NCBI GenBank assembly: GCA_019694155.1
Contig: JAIBCN010000082.1
Location: 1 to 39,861 of the forward strand
DNA: 39,861 bases
Source: Vicinamibacteria bacterium
GTDB lineage: Bacteria > Acidobacteriota > Vicinamibacteria > Fen-336 > JAGNNV01
Direction of reading: 5' to 3'
Positions 7,963 to 15,689 of the stretch are shown here, piece by piece (position 1 is the first letter of the stretch; the number at the start of each line of letters is the position of its first letter). A program made the position numbers and the translations under genes. The notes under the pieces are model-generated. The model ran no database searches, was not told where the DNA came from, and was given only the letters and a program-made list of their open reading frames with translations.

Positions 7963-9273
7963 TTGGGGAACTCGACGTTGGACGCGCTGAAGTCACGAAT
8001 CGCAAGCGGCGAGGCGCGCGTCGGCATACTGGGGCTTGGATACGTGGGGCTGCCGCTCGCTGTGGAGTTCGGCGCCGCGGGCCTGAACGTGACGGGCTTC
8101 GACCTGTCGGAACGGAAGGTCGCGAGCATCAACCGCGGCGAGTCCTACATTCAGGATGTCGAGACGGCGAGGCTCAAGGACCTCGTGGACAAGGGCCGGC
8201 TCAAGGCCACCACCGACTTCAGCCGGATCAGGGAGTGCGATGCCCTGATCATCTGCGTGCCCACGCCGCTCTCCAAGACGAAGGACCCCGACCTCGAGAT
8301 GGTGGTTTCGGCGACGCGCCGGATCGCCGAGAACATGCGGGCGGGCCAGCTCATGGTCCTCGAGAGCACGACCTACCCGGGCACCACCGACGAACTCATT
8401 CTGCCCATGCTCTCGGAAAAGGGCCTGAAGGTCGGGGTGGACTTCTTCCTGGCCTTCTCGCCCGAACGCGTCGACCCGGGCAACCCGAAATTCCACACGC
8501 ACAACACTCCGAAGGTGATCGGCGGCATGACGCCGGCCTGCTCCGAGGCGGCGAAGGCTCTCTACTCGAAAGCCATCGAGACGATCATCGTGGTTTCGTC
8601 GCCGCGCGCGGCCGAGATGGTGAAGCTCCTCGAAAACACTTTCCGCAGCGTCAACATCGGGCTCGTCAACGAAGTGGCCCTCATGTGCCGCCGCCTCGGG
8701 GTGAACGTCTGGGAAGTGATCGACGCCGCGGCCAGCAAGCCGTTCGGCTTCATGGCCTTCTATCCAGGGCCGGGGCTCGGCGGGCATTGCATTCCCATCG
8801 ACCCCCTCTATCTCTCCTGGAAGCTCAAGACCCTCAACTACCGCGCCCGCTTCATCGAGCTCGCGAGCGAGATCAATGCGGGGATGCCGGAATACGTGGT
8901 CGAGCGCCTGGTCGAGGCGCTGAACGACCGCGAGCGAAGCCTGCGGGGGAGTCGTGTCCACATCCTGGGCGCCGCCTACAAGAAGGACATCGAGGACGTG
9001 CGTGAGTCTCCGGCGGTGGACTTCATCAAGATCCTCCAGTCGAAGGGCGCGAAGGTGACCTACACCGATTCCTGGGTGCCGAGCCTGGAGCACGAAGGCA
9101 TCGATCTCGCGTCCATCGAGGCGGGTCCTGCGGTGGACGCCGCCGATGCCGTCGTCATCATCACCGACCACTCGAACGTCCCCTACGCCGATCTCGTCAA
9201 GCGGGCGAAACTCGTGGTGGACGCCCGGAACGCCACCCGGGGCATCGACGCGCCGAACATCGTTCGCCTCTAG
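7963..9273 (+). CDS. Nucleotide-sugar dehydrogenase (UDP-GlcNAc 6-dehydrogenase/WbpA-like)
   Basis: Enzymes of this family oxidise a UDP-sugar C6 hydroxyl to a carboxylate with two NAD+ and supply uronic acids for surface polysaccharide. The 436-residue product has the NAD-binding GLGYVGLPLA (24-33), SPERVDPGNP (166-175) and the catalytic Cys276 in GGHCIPIDP. The PGNPKFHTHNTPKVIGG and PGPGLGGHC blocks favour the WbpA/WecC-like branch over UDP-glucose dehydrogenase, but the sugar cannot be fixed from sequence alone. The TTG start has a strong GGAGGT. No polysaccharide cluster adjoins it; ispH is upstream and pgsA 51 bp downstream. Confidence 0.9.
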   Translation: MGNSTLDALKSRIASGEARVGILGLGYVGLPLAVEFGAAGLNVTGFDLSERKVASINRGESYIQDVETARLKDLVDKGRLKATTDFSRIRECDALIICVPTPLSKTKDPDLEMVVSATRRIAENMRAGQLMVLESTTYPGTTDELILPMLSEKGLKVGVDFFLAFSPERVDPGNPKFHTHNTPKVIGGMTPACSEAAKALYSKAIETIIVVSSPRAAEMVKLLENTFRSVNIGLVNEVALMCRRLGVNVWEVIDAAASKPFGFMAFYPGPGLGGHCIPIDPLYLSWKLKTLNYRARFIELASEINAGMPEYVVERLVEALNDRERSLRGSRVHILGAAYKKDIEDVRESPAVDFIKILQSKGAKVTYTDSWVPSLEHEGIDLASIEAGPAVDAADAVVIITDHSNVPYADLVKRAKLVVDARNATRGIDAPNIVRL

Positions 9274-9324
9274 GAGTGCTGGGGCCGCCGGAGCGAAGTT
9301 GCGGGGCGGCCTGAAAGACAGAAG

Positions 9325-9858
9325 GTGAACCTTCCGAACGCTCTGACCGCCCTTCGGATCTTCCTGGTTCCCTGGCTGGTGGTCCTGCTGCTCACCCGCA
9401 CCCACTGGGGCTGGTTTCTCGGGCTCGTCGTCTTCACCATCGCGGTGATCACCGACTATTTCGACGGCTGGCTCGCTCGGAAGCGCAACGAGCAGACGAA
9501 GCTCGGCGCCATGCTCGACCCCCTGGCCGACAAGCTGCTGCTTTCCGCGGCTTTCATATCGCTCATCGAACTCGAGATGGCGCCGGCCTGGATCGTGGCC
9601 GTGATCATCGGACGTGAATTCGCGGTGACCTGGCTGCGGTCGGAGGCGCTGGGACGGGGGATCGTCATGTCCGCCTCCGGCGCGGGGAAGGCGAAGACGG
9701 TCTCCCAGATCGTGGCCATCTACGTGATGCTCCTCGCCCTGCGCATGCCGGTCTTCGAGATCCTCAGGGCCCCCTCGCTCTTCGTGGCGCTGGGCCTCAC
9801 GCTCTACTCAGGCTACGACTACTTCCGCCGATTCTCGCGGGCGGGCGCCAAGTCCTAG
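9325..9858 (+). CDS. pgsA: CDP-diacylglycerol-glycerol-3-phosphate 3-phosphatidyltransferase
   Basis: PgsA is the membrane enzyme that makes phosphatidylglycerol phosphate from CDP-diacylglycerol and glycerol 3-phosphate. The 177-residue product contains the CDP-alcohol phosphotransferase motif with Asp44, Asp47, Gly48, Ala51, Arg52, Gly61, Asp65 and Asp69, and the N-terminal NLPNALTALRIFLVP typical of PgsA. Several hydrophobic helices follow. The start is GTG with AGAAGG close upstream. It follows the sugar dehydrogenase by 51 bp and is probably co-transcribed with it. Confidence 0.92.
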   Translation: MNLPNALTALRIFLVPWLVVLLLTRTHWGWFLGLVVFTIAVITDYFDGWLARKRNEQTKLGAMLDPLADKLLLSAAFISLIELEMAPAWIVAVIIGREFAVTWLRSEALGRGIVMSASGAGKAKTVSQIVAIYVMLLALRMPVFEILRAPSLFVALGLTLYSGYDYFRRFSRAGAKS

Positions 9859-9865
9859 GTCGGCG

Positions 9866-9895
9866 AAAAAAGAAAGGAGCGGGCTGCCCCGCTCC
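9866..9895 (-). terminator. Rho-independent terminator of the LysM gene
   Basis: On the minus strand a perfect 8-bp stem GGAGCGGG/CCCGCTCC (plus 9876-9883 and 9888-9895, 4-base loop) is followed by the T-rich tract TTTCTTTTTT. It lies between the convergent pgsA and LysM genes and is oriented to end the LysM transcript. The plus-strand side has no T run. Confidence 0.85.
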
Positions 9896-9918
9896 TCGTG
9901 CGACATCGGGCCGAGAGA

Positions 9919-11064
9919 CTACGGCTGAACGATCACCCGGTCTCCGACGTTCACTTCCTCACGGGTGTAGATCATGCGGGCTACCGAGAAGTTCTCGCGC
10001 ACCGCCACGACCACCGCCGCGCCCAGAGCCCGCTTCGTCACAGGGTCCCGCTTGTCGCCCTGCCGGAACACCGTGATGACCTTGCCCACCGCGATGCCCG
10101 CACCCGTGCCGACATCAACGCCCACGGTCACACCATTGGCGGCGGAGATGCCGTCGTCATCGATGTCGACCACGTATCCTGTCGAGCGGGGCCCTTCCAT
10201 GGAGAGGTCGCCGCCTTCCACCACCACACGGCGCTTGACCAGCGGAGATTCGATTTCGGTAATCGGACGCAGATAGTCGCCCACCCGGATGTCCCGTCCG
10301 GCGGACTCAACGACCGCGCGGGCGCTGGTTTCTCCAACCAGGAGGATCCGCGCGATTCCGGTCGTGTCGATGCGATAGCCGACCTTCTTGCCGGTGACGG
10401 GATGCTTGATTGTCCGGGCGCGCCGGTTGACCAGATAAAGGTCTCCCGCCTTGATGCCGGAATTGGCGCCGCGGTCGAGGTAGAGGTATTCGAGGGTACC
10501 CGCCGTCACTTTCTCGAGAGGCGACCCGTTCTGGGCTTCCATCGCCTTCACCTTGATCGTCTCATCCTCGATGGACGCCGAGATGTAACCCGCGTAGCGG
10601 ACCGTATCGATGGACGCGACGTTGATCAGAGCGTCCATGTCCAGCCATTCCGGAGTTCCGAGCGGCTCGATCGCCTTGGCGGCCGTCGCTGCCTCGGCTG
10701 TCTCGGGCGTGGCCGCCGCTGCTGCCGCCATCTGCACGGAGGGCAGGAAGATCGGATCACCCGGATAGATGAGGCGGGCCTTCTTGACGTACGCGTTCGC
10801 TTCCCAGATCTGCGGCCAGAGGTAGGGATTGCCAAGATAGCGACCGGAGATATCCCACAGAGTGTCGCCCTTGACCACGATGTGGTAGGCCTGACCCTCT
10901 CCGATCGACTTGGGGTAGTCGTACCGCGACCAGTGCGGCGCCACCTCGAACGGGCCGACCTTCGCGGGCTCGGGGGCCGGCTTGTCGGTCTGAGCGCCCA
11001 CGAGTGTCGCCAGAGAAAGGCCGGCAAGGGCCAGGGGACTCGTGAAGATCTTGCGTGTGGTCAT
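9919..11064 (-). CDS. Exported LysM-domain protein
   Basis: The 381-residue product starts with a signal-peptide-like segment (TTRKIFTSPLALAGLSLATLVGA). One LysM domain at about 60-108 follows, recognisable from YHIVVKGDTLWDISGRYLGN and the closing IYPGDPIFLP. LysM domains bind peptidoglycan glycan chains, so it probably acts in the periplasm or on the wall. The remaining 270 residues are beta-rich with repeated G-D-Y/R and V-G-D-x-V elements and no family I know. The internal ATG at 11064 is chosen because GAGG lies seven bases before it and the signal peptide begins there; the longer frame adds ten residues. It has its own promoter and terminator. Confidence 0.85.
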   Translation of the reverse strand: MTTRKIFTSPLALAGLSLATLVGAQTDKPAPEPAKVGPFEVAPHWSRYDYPKSIGEGQAYHIVVKGDTLWDISGRYLGNPYLWPQIWEANAYVKKARLIYPGDPIFLPSVQMAAAAAATPETAEAATAAKAIEPLGTPEWLDMDALINVASIDTVRYAGYISASIEDETIKVKAMEAQNGSPLEKVTAGTLEYLYLDRGANSGIKAGDLYLVNRRARTIKHPVTGKKVGYRIDTTGIARILLVGETSARAVVESAGRDIRVGDYLRPITEIESPLVKRRVVVEGGDLSMEGPRSTGYVVDIDDDGISAANGVTVGVDVGTGAGIAVGKVITVFRQGDKRDPVTKRALGAAVVVAVRENFSVARMIYTREEVNVGDRVIVQP

Positions 11065-11127
11065 TGGAGAACCTCGCTCCTGAATAAAACCCATGGAACC
11101 GCTGAGCTAGCGGTATCGGGCCATGAG

Positions 11128-11155
11128 GGTATCAGAGCCTTGTTTCTCTAGTCAA
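11128..11155 (-). promoter_or_regulatory. Candidate sigma-70 promoter of the LysM gene
   Basis: On the minus strand TTGACT (plus 11150-11155) is followed after 16 bases by GATACC (plus 11128-11133). The region is unusually AT-rich for this genome and lies about 65 bp before the LysM start codon. It is a sequence match only. Confidence 0.4.
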
Positions 11156-11222
11156 GGGTTAGTCGCACTTTCCTCAGGTTTTACTTGAAGTTCGGCCTAA
11201 GGTCCCAAGAGACTTGGGAAAA

Positions 11223-12797
11223 TCAACGGGTTGAGCGGGTTGAGACGCGGGCGAGGACCGTGCCCCGGGCCCCTTGCGCCAATTCCAGGACGGAAAAGCC
11301 CTCCATCGTCTGGACATCCCGCCACTCATCGGGTCCGAACAACATCAGGCGGGACGGGCCGCTCACCAGACCGAGGGCGTGCGACAGGCTCGAGACCTCC
11401 TGAACCTTGCCGTCGTTGTAGAAATAGCCCGCCATCCAGGCGGTGCGCCAGGCGCCCACGACGATGACCTCGCGGCCTTGCGCTGGGAGGAACAGTCGTC
11501 GTCCTGACTCCATGGCTTCGAGCACGGGCGGCGCCACCAGGGTGAGGATCAGCAGAAAGCCGGAAGCGCCGATGGCGAGGATTCGGAACGTCTCATGCCG
11601 GGCTCGATCGAAGGCGCGGGAGGCGAGGAAGGTGGTGGAGAGCAGCCAGAGTGCCAGGAGAAACGCGCTCCGTCCCCAGGGCTCACCCTGGCGAACCCCG
11701 CGGATGGTGAGCGCGAAAACAGCCGCCCCGATGGCGAGACCGATGAGGCCCGCGGCGCGGCCCGCCCCGCGGTGTTCGGGGGACTGGATAGCGCGCGAAG
11801 AGAGGGCGAGGAGGATCGCGAAGGGAGGGATGCATGGCACGATGTATCCCGGGAGCTTGGAGCCCGCGAGAGAGAAGAGGGCGAAGGGAACGAGGGCCCA
11901 GGCGAGGATCGAGGCCATTGGCTTCCGCTCCGTTGCCCGCGCGGCCGCGATCGCGGGTGCTATGAGGCTGGACCATGGGAAGAGGCCGAGAAAGAGGACA
12001 GGCACGTAGTAGTAGACAGGCCCGGGATGATTGTGAATCGTGCTCGTGAAGCGCTCGAGGTTGTGATTCAGGAGAAACACCTCGATGAAGTGAAACCCCT
12101 GGTCGAAGTAGATCGCAAGGAACCAGGGGCCGGCGATGAGCAACGCGACCACCAGGCCCGCGGGGGGGAAAAGGCGAATCAGGCGGGGCGGGCCTCCGGC
12201 CAGGCTCGCGGCCACCGCGACGCCGAGCGGTATCAATATTCCGATCGGTCCCTTGGCCAGAACGGCGAACGCCATCAGAGCCCACGCGGCGGGTGTTGCC
12301 AGGGGGGCGGCGACGCCGAGATGCGCGAGGATGAGGAGCCCGCTCGCGCCCGATATGAATGCGGCCACGAGTTCGTCCATGGTGGCGGCGCGGCCGTAGG
12401 CGAAGGCCAGAGGCGAGGTCGCCGCGATGAGCATGGCCAGCCGTCCGCAACTGCGGCCGAAGAGCCTCGCACCCATCAGTCCGGTGACGCCGGTCATCAG
12501 CAGGGCCGCCGCCATCGCGGGCCAGCGCGCCGCCATCTCGTTCTCGCCGAAGAGCCGGAAGCCCAGGCCCGCGAGCCAGTAGTAGAGCGGAGGTTTCTCG
12601 AGCCACGCCGCGCCGGCGAGTGTCGGGGTCACGAATTCACCGGCGCGCGCCATTTCCACGGCGACGCGCGCGTATCGGGGCTCGTCGGGGCCGAGGAGGG
12701 GGATCTCTCCGAGCCGGAAACCGAGCAGAAGGAACTGCAGGCCCAGAATCAGCGCGCCTTCCTTGAAAGCGATGAAGCGAGGCTCGGTGTCGGCCAT
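11223..12797 (-). CDS. ArnT/PMT-type membrane glycosyltransferase (GT39/GT83 family)
   Basis: The 524-residue product is a polytopic inner-membrane protein with about a dozen hydrophobic segments. After the first helix comes GPDEPRYARVA (36-46), whose acidic pair is the catalytic-loop signature of undecaprenyl/dolichyl-phosphate-sugar transferases. WLEKPPLYYW (65-74) is the second loop signature. Such enzymes move a sugar from a lipid carrier to lipid A, protein or polysaccharide; the acceptor cannot be told here. The frame stays open into the upstream tRNA-Leu, which is an artefact, so the ATG before ADTEPRF was chosen (AGGAG lies close in front of it). It sits 40 bp downstream of the tRNA in the same orientation. 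Confidence 0.87.
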   Translation of the reverse strand: MADTEPRFIAFKEGALILGLQFLLLGFRLGEIPLLGPDEPRYARVAVEMARAGEFVTPTLAGAAWLEKPPLYYWLAGLGFRLFGENEMAARWPAMAAALLMTGVTGLMGARLFGRSCGRLAMLIAATSPLAFAYGRAATMDELVAAFISGASGLLILAHLGVAAPLATPAAWALMAFAVLAKGPIGILIPLGVAVAASLAGGPPRLIRLFPPAGLVVALLIAGPWFLAIYFDQGFHFIEVFLLNHNLERFTSTIHNHPGPVYYYVPVLFLGLFPWSSLIAPAIAAARATERKPMASILAWALVPFALFSLAGSKLPGYIVPCIPPFAILLALSSRAIQSPEHRGAGRAAGLIGLAIGAAVFALTIRGVRQGEPWGRSAFLLALWLLSTTFLASRAFDRARHETFRILAIGASGFLLILTLVAPPVLEAMESGRRLFLPAQGREVIVVGAWRTAWMAGYFYNDGKVQEVSSLSHALGLVSGPSRLMLFGPDEWRDVQTMEGFSVLELAQGARGTVLARVSTRSTR

Positions 12798-12837
12798 TCT
12801 CCTGGTGCCCTTCGTTCCCTTCCGCCTGATGATGCCC

Positions 12838-12926
12838 TGGTGCCAGAGCCGGGAATCGAACCCGGATGCTCCTTCCGGAGCGAGGGATTTTAAGTCCCCT
12901 GCGTCTGCCAATTCCGCCACTCTGGC
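12838..12926 (-). tRNA. tRNA-Leu (anticodon UAA)
   Basis: On the minus strand the acceptor stem GCCAGAG pairs with CTCTGGC, with discriminator A and an encoded CCA (plus 12838-12840). The anticodon stem GGGGA/TCCCT encloses CTTAAAA, giving TAA (UAA), which reads UUA and UUG. A long variable arm with CTCCGGAAGGAG is present, as expected for leucine. It lies between the inositol-monophosphatase-family gene and the glycosyltransferase gene, in their orientation. Confidence 0.96.
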
Positions 12927-12939
12927 TGGCGGGGCGAGG

Positions 12940-13749
12940 CTACCGCGTCGGCGGCGGTTCCGCGAGGACCCGGAGCATGGCCTCGTGGAGGGCGCCGTTT
13001 GACGCCACCACCTCGTCGGCGGCGACGCCGATGGGGGACCCGTCGAAGCGAGAGACCCGTCCTCCCGCTTCCTCGACCAGGAGCGCGCCCGCGAGCACGT
13101 CCCACGGTTTCAAGCGCTCCTCGAAGTAGCCGTCGATTCGCCCCGCGGCGAGGTAGGCGAGATCGAGGGCGGCCGCGCCGTCCCGGCGCAAGGCGCGGGC
13201 GTGGTGGAGGAACCTCTCGAAGAGGCGAACCGTGTGGCGGACGTCGTCGCGCAGGTCGTAGGGAAACCCGGTGACGAAGACAGAGCGCAGCAGGTCGTGG
13301 GATTTCGAGACCCGCAGCGGGGCCCCGTTGCAGGTGGCGCCGCGCCCGCGGGCGGCCGTGAAGAGTTCCTCCTTGACCGGGTCGTAGACGGCGCCCGCGA
13401 TTACCGTTCCGCGTTGGGTGAGAGCGATGGACGTGCAGAAGAACGGATAGCCGTGCGCGTAGTTCGTAGTGCCGTCGAGCGGGTCGATGTACCAGACGAA
13501 CTCGGAACCCGATAGAGAAGGGGCGCTTTCCTCGGCTACGAAATCATGTCCGGGGAACGATCGCCGGAGACGGCCGAGGATCGCCGCCTCGCAGGCCCGG
13601 TCCACTTCGGTCACGAGATCGAGGTCGCCCTTGTTCTCGACCCCGATATCCGTGCCGAGGCGCTCCTTCTGGAGTTGTCCGGCGATGAGCGCGGCGTCGG
13701 CAGCCACCGCACGGTACAAGTCGACGTCCACTGTTTCGGGGAAACTCAT
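12940..13749 (-). CDS. suhB: Inositol monophosphatase family protein
   Basis: Members are Mg2+-dependent, lithium-sensitive phosphatases acting on inositol 1-phosphate or related sugar phosphates; the SuhB branch also acts in rRNA transcription complexes. The 269-residue product has the metal-binding Glu73 (VAEES), the block DPLDGTTNYAHG (89-100) and the C-terminal motif PWDVLAGALLVEEAGG. It is full length. The start is five bases after the stop of the upstream gene, so the two are probably co-translated. Which substrate it uses cannot be told. Confidence 0.9.
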   Translation of the reverse strand: MSFPETVDVDLYRAVAADAALIAGQLQKERLGTDIGVENKGDLDLVTEVDRACEAAILGRLRRSFPGHDFVAEESAPSLSGSEFVWYIDPLDGTTNYAHGYPFFCTSIALTQRGTVIAGAVYDPVKEELFTAARGRGATCNGAPLRVSKSHDLLRSVFVTGFPYDLRDDVRHTVRLFERFLHHARALRRDGAAALDLAYLAAGRIDGYFEERLKPWDVLAGALLVEEAGGRVSRFDGSPIGVAADEVVASNGALHEAMLRVLAEPPPTR

Positions 13750-13754
13750 GGGCG

Positions 13755-14210
13755 TCAGCGGAAGGCGACCGGATGGAAGTAGATCAGGGCGCGGGCCCCC
13801 CGGCTCTCCCCGTCCGGCCCCGAGTTGTTGATCTGCAGGCGCAGCTTCACGACTTCGCCCTTACGCACGAGGTAGCCCGTTCCCGATGGGAGGAACACCG
13901 CCTTCAAGCCTTCGAGAGAGGCGCGGGGAGCGGTGAAGATGGTTGTCTCGCCCGCGCGCAGGTAGAGCTCCGGCGATGCGCCGGGAGCACCGAGGTCGGG
14001 CGCCCAGCCGACGACGAAGACGTCATCGGGAGGGGTCCACGACGCCTCCTGAACCAGAGACTCGCCGCTCTTGATCGGGGCGCTCCGGATCTCGACCGCC
14101 TCCACGGAAATCCGCCGGACGGCCCCGGCCGCCGGCGAGACGAGCCGCGACGCGGCGGCGCCCAGCAGGGCGCAACACAGAACCAGGGTGACGATGTCGC
14201 GACGGGTCAT
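13755..14210 (-). CDS. Small exported or membrane-anchored protein of unknown function
   Basis: The 151-residue product starts MTRRDIVTLVLCCALLGAAA, an uncleaved anchor or signal peptide. The rest looks like a single beta-sandwich with ASWTPPDDVFVVGW and a C-terminal ARALIYFHPVAFR. I do not recognise the family. The frame extends upstream, but only into low-complexity arginine-rich sequence antisense to truA, so the ATG at 14210 was chosen. It ends five bases before the inositol-monophosphatase-family gene and probably shares its transcript. Confidence 0.72.
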   Translation of the reverse strand: MTRRDIVTLVLCCALLGAAASRLVSPAAGAVRRISVEAVEIRSAPIKSGESLVQEASWTPPDDVFVVGWAPDLGAPGASPELYLRAGETTIFTAPRASLEGLKAVFLPSGTGYLVRKGEVVKLRLQINNSGPDGESRGARALIYFHPVAFR

Positions 14211-14290
14211 CGGGCGGACGCGCGAGCATATAGGGAAGTCGCCGCGTGAACTCGCTGGAGCCTTGCACGTAGACTGGGCGCGCAGAACAA

Positions 14291-15472
14291 ATGACCGACG
14301 ACTCCGACGACTCTTTTGGTCCCGGCCGGCCGAGGATTCACGCTCCCCGCTGGCCGAAGCCCCCTGCGGTCGCAGGCCCCGCCGCCGGGCGCGCACGGTA
14401 TCCCGAGCGGACCGCGGCGCGGCCTTTGGGGCCTCGCCACGGTTTTCGCTACCGTGTGGACCTCGAGTACCTGGGCACTCGATACAGCGGCTGGCAGTTC
14501 CAGACGAATGCCCGCACCGTCGCAGGAGAGATCATGGAGGCGATCCATCGCGCCACCGGCCAGCGCGTGATCGAGGTCTACGGCTCGGGACGGACCGACG
14601 CGGGCGTGCACGCAATCCACCAGGTCGCTCACATCGATCTCGCGAAGCAGGTCGATCCCGACGAGTTCATGCGAACCGTGAACGACGAGCTGCCGGGCGA
14701 TATCAACCTGCTGAAGGTCGAGCTCGCGCCCGAGGGCTTCCACGCGCGCCATTCCGCGACCGCCCGGACCTACATCTACCGCATCTCCCGAAGGCGCAGC
14801 GCCTTCGACAAGCCCGTGGTGTGGTGGGTGAGAGATCCCCTCGACGTGGCCGCCATGTCCCAGGCCGCGAAGTCCCTGTGCGGCCTGCACGATTTCTCGG
14901 CGTTCTCGCAGGCCGATCCTTCCAGGCCGGACGAATCGACCAAGGTCAAGGTCGAGGCGGTCGACGTCTTCGAGGAGGGACCGAACATCTACATCCGCAT
15001 CCAGGGCTCGCACTTTCTCTGGAAGATGGTGCGACGCATCGTGGGCGTGCTCGTCGAGGTCGGTCGCGGACGCCTCACCGTCGCGGACCTTGCGAAGATC
15101 ATGAAGGCGAGCGGCGCTTCGGTCGCGGAGTTCACCGCCCCGCCCTCCGGCCTTTCCCTCGAGAAGGTCACCTACGGAGTCCCCGCCCCGGTGCGGGAGG
15201 AGCGGGAGGAGCCGCGCCGGACGCCGTCCTCAGCCGATGCGCGCTTTCGTCCGCGACCTGGGGCGACTCACGAGCGCCCGCGCGGCGATCGTCCCCACGG
15301 CCACGGCCGGAAGTCGGGCTTCGACGCCGTGAAGCCGCGGTCCGGTTTCAGGCCGCAGGCGGAACGTAGCGCAGCGGGGCCAGACCGTCCCGAAGCGGGA
15401 TGGCCTCGTCGATCAGCATCACCGGAATCTCCTCCCGCACAGGGTAAGCAAACGTTCCGTCGACGCGGATGA
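14291..15472 (+). CDS. truA: tRNA pseudouridine synthase A with disordered tails
   Basis: TruA converts uridines 38-40 in the anticodon stem-loop of tRNAs to pseudouridine. The catalytic Asp103 lies in GSGRTDAGVHA (98-108), and the conserved FHARHSATARTY (150-161) and FLWKMVRRIVG (242-252) blocks follow. The core (about 52-300) has normal length. It carries an extra N-terminal extension of some 50 proline/arginine-rich residues and a C-terminal tail of about 95 residues rich in Arg, Pro, Gly and Ser, both probably disordered. The last 125 bp of coding sequence run antisense to the Trm112-like gene. A later start near FRYRVDLEYLG is possible. Confidence 0.93.
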   Translation: MTDDSDDSFGPGRPRIHAPRWPKPPAVAGPAAGRARYPERTAARPLGPRHGFRYRVDLEYLGTRYSGWQFQTNARTVAGEIMEAIHRATGQRVIEVYGSGRTDAGVHAIHQVAHIDLAKQVDPDEFMRTVNDELPGDINLLKVELAPEGFHARHSATARTYIYRISRRRSAFDKPVVWWVRDPLDVAAMSQAAKSLCGLHDFSAFSQADPSRPDESTKVKVEAVDVFEEGPNIYIRIQGSHFLWKMVRRIVGVLVEVGRGRLTVADLAKIMKASGASVAEFTAPPSGLSLEKVTYGVPAPVREEREEPRRTPSSADARFRPRPGATHERPRGDRPHGHGRKSGFDAVKPRSGFRPQAERSAAGPDRPEAGWPRRSASPESPPAQGKQTFRRRG

Positions 15473-15632
15473 TCGCGGCCTCGAGCTTGTCACTGACCGC
15501 GGCGCCCCCGTTGTTCTTCACGCCGCCCGCGATGCGCGCGTTCAGCGCTTCGAGCTCGGCGGGGGTGGCGAGTCGAACGGGGGAGCGGTCCGAGGGACAG
15601 CAAAGGACTTCCAGGAGTTCGGGCGCGATCAT
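15348..15632 (-). CDS. Trm112-like (YcaR/UPF0434-type) small protein
   Basis: The 94-residue product begins MIAPELLEVLCCPSDRSPV, like the short zinc-ribbon-type Trm112/YcaR proteins, and ends with FAYPVREEIPVMLIDEAIPL, the family-typical C-terminal block. In eukaryotes and archaea Trm112 activates methyltransferases; the bacterial role is poorly defined. Only one Cys pair (CC) is seen, so zinc binding is doubtful. Its 3' part overlaps the 3' end of truA on the opposite strand. A middle insertion (ARIAGGVKNNGGAAVSDKLE) makes it longer than the roughly 60-residue YcaR. Confidence 0.85.
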   Translation of the reverse strand: MIAPELLEVLCCPSDRSPVRLATPAELEALNARIAGGVKNNGGAAVSDKLEAAIIRVDGTFAYPVREEIPVMLIDEAIPLRDGLAPLRYVPPAA

Positions 15633-15689
15633 GTTGCGGATCCTACCTTCCGTTCACCCTCCGTCGCACTTCGGCCGCTTCGGGAAACG

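Noticed and set aside
12798..12920. Extension of the glycosyltransferase frame beginning MAELADAGDLKSL
   Set aside because: This is a translation of the tRNA-Leu itself, a well-known false extension.
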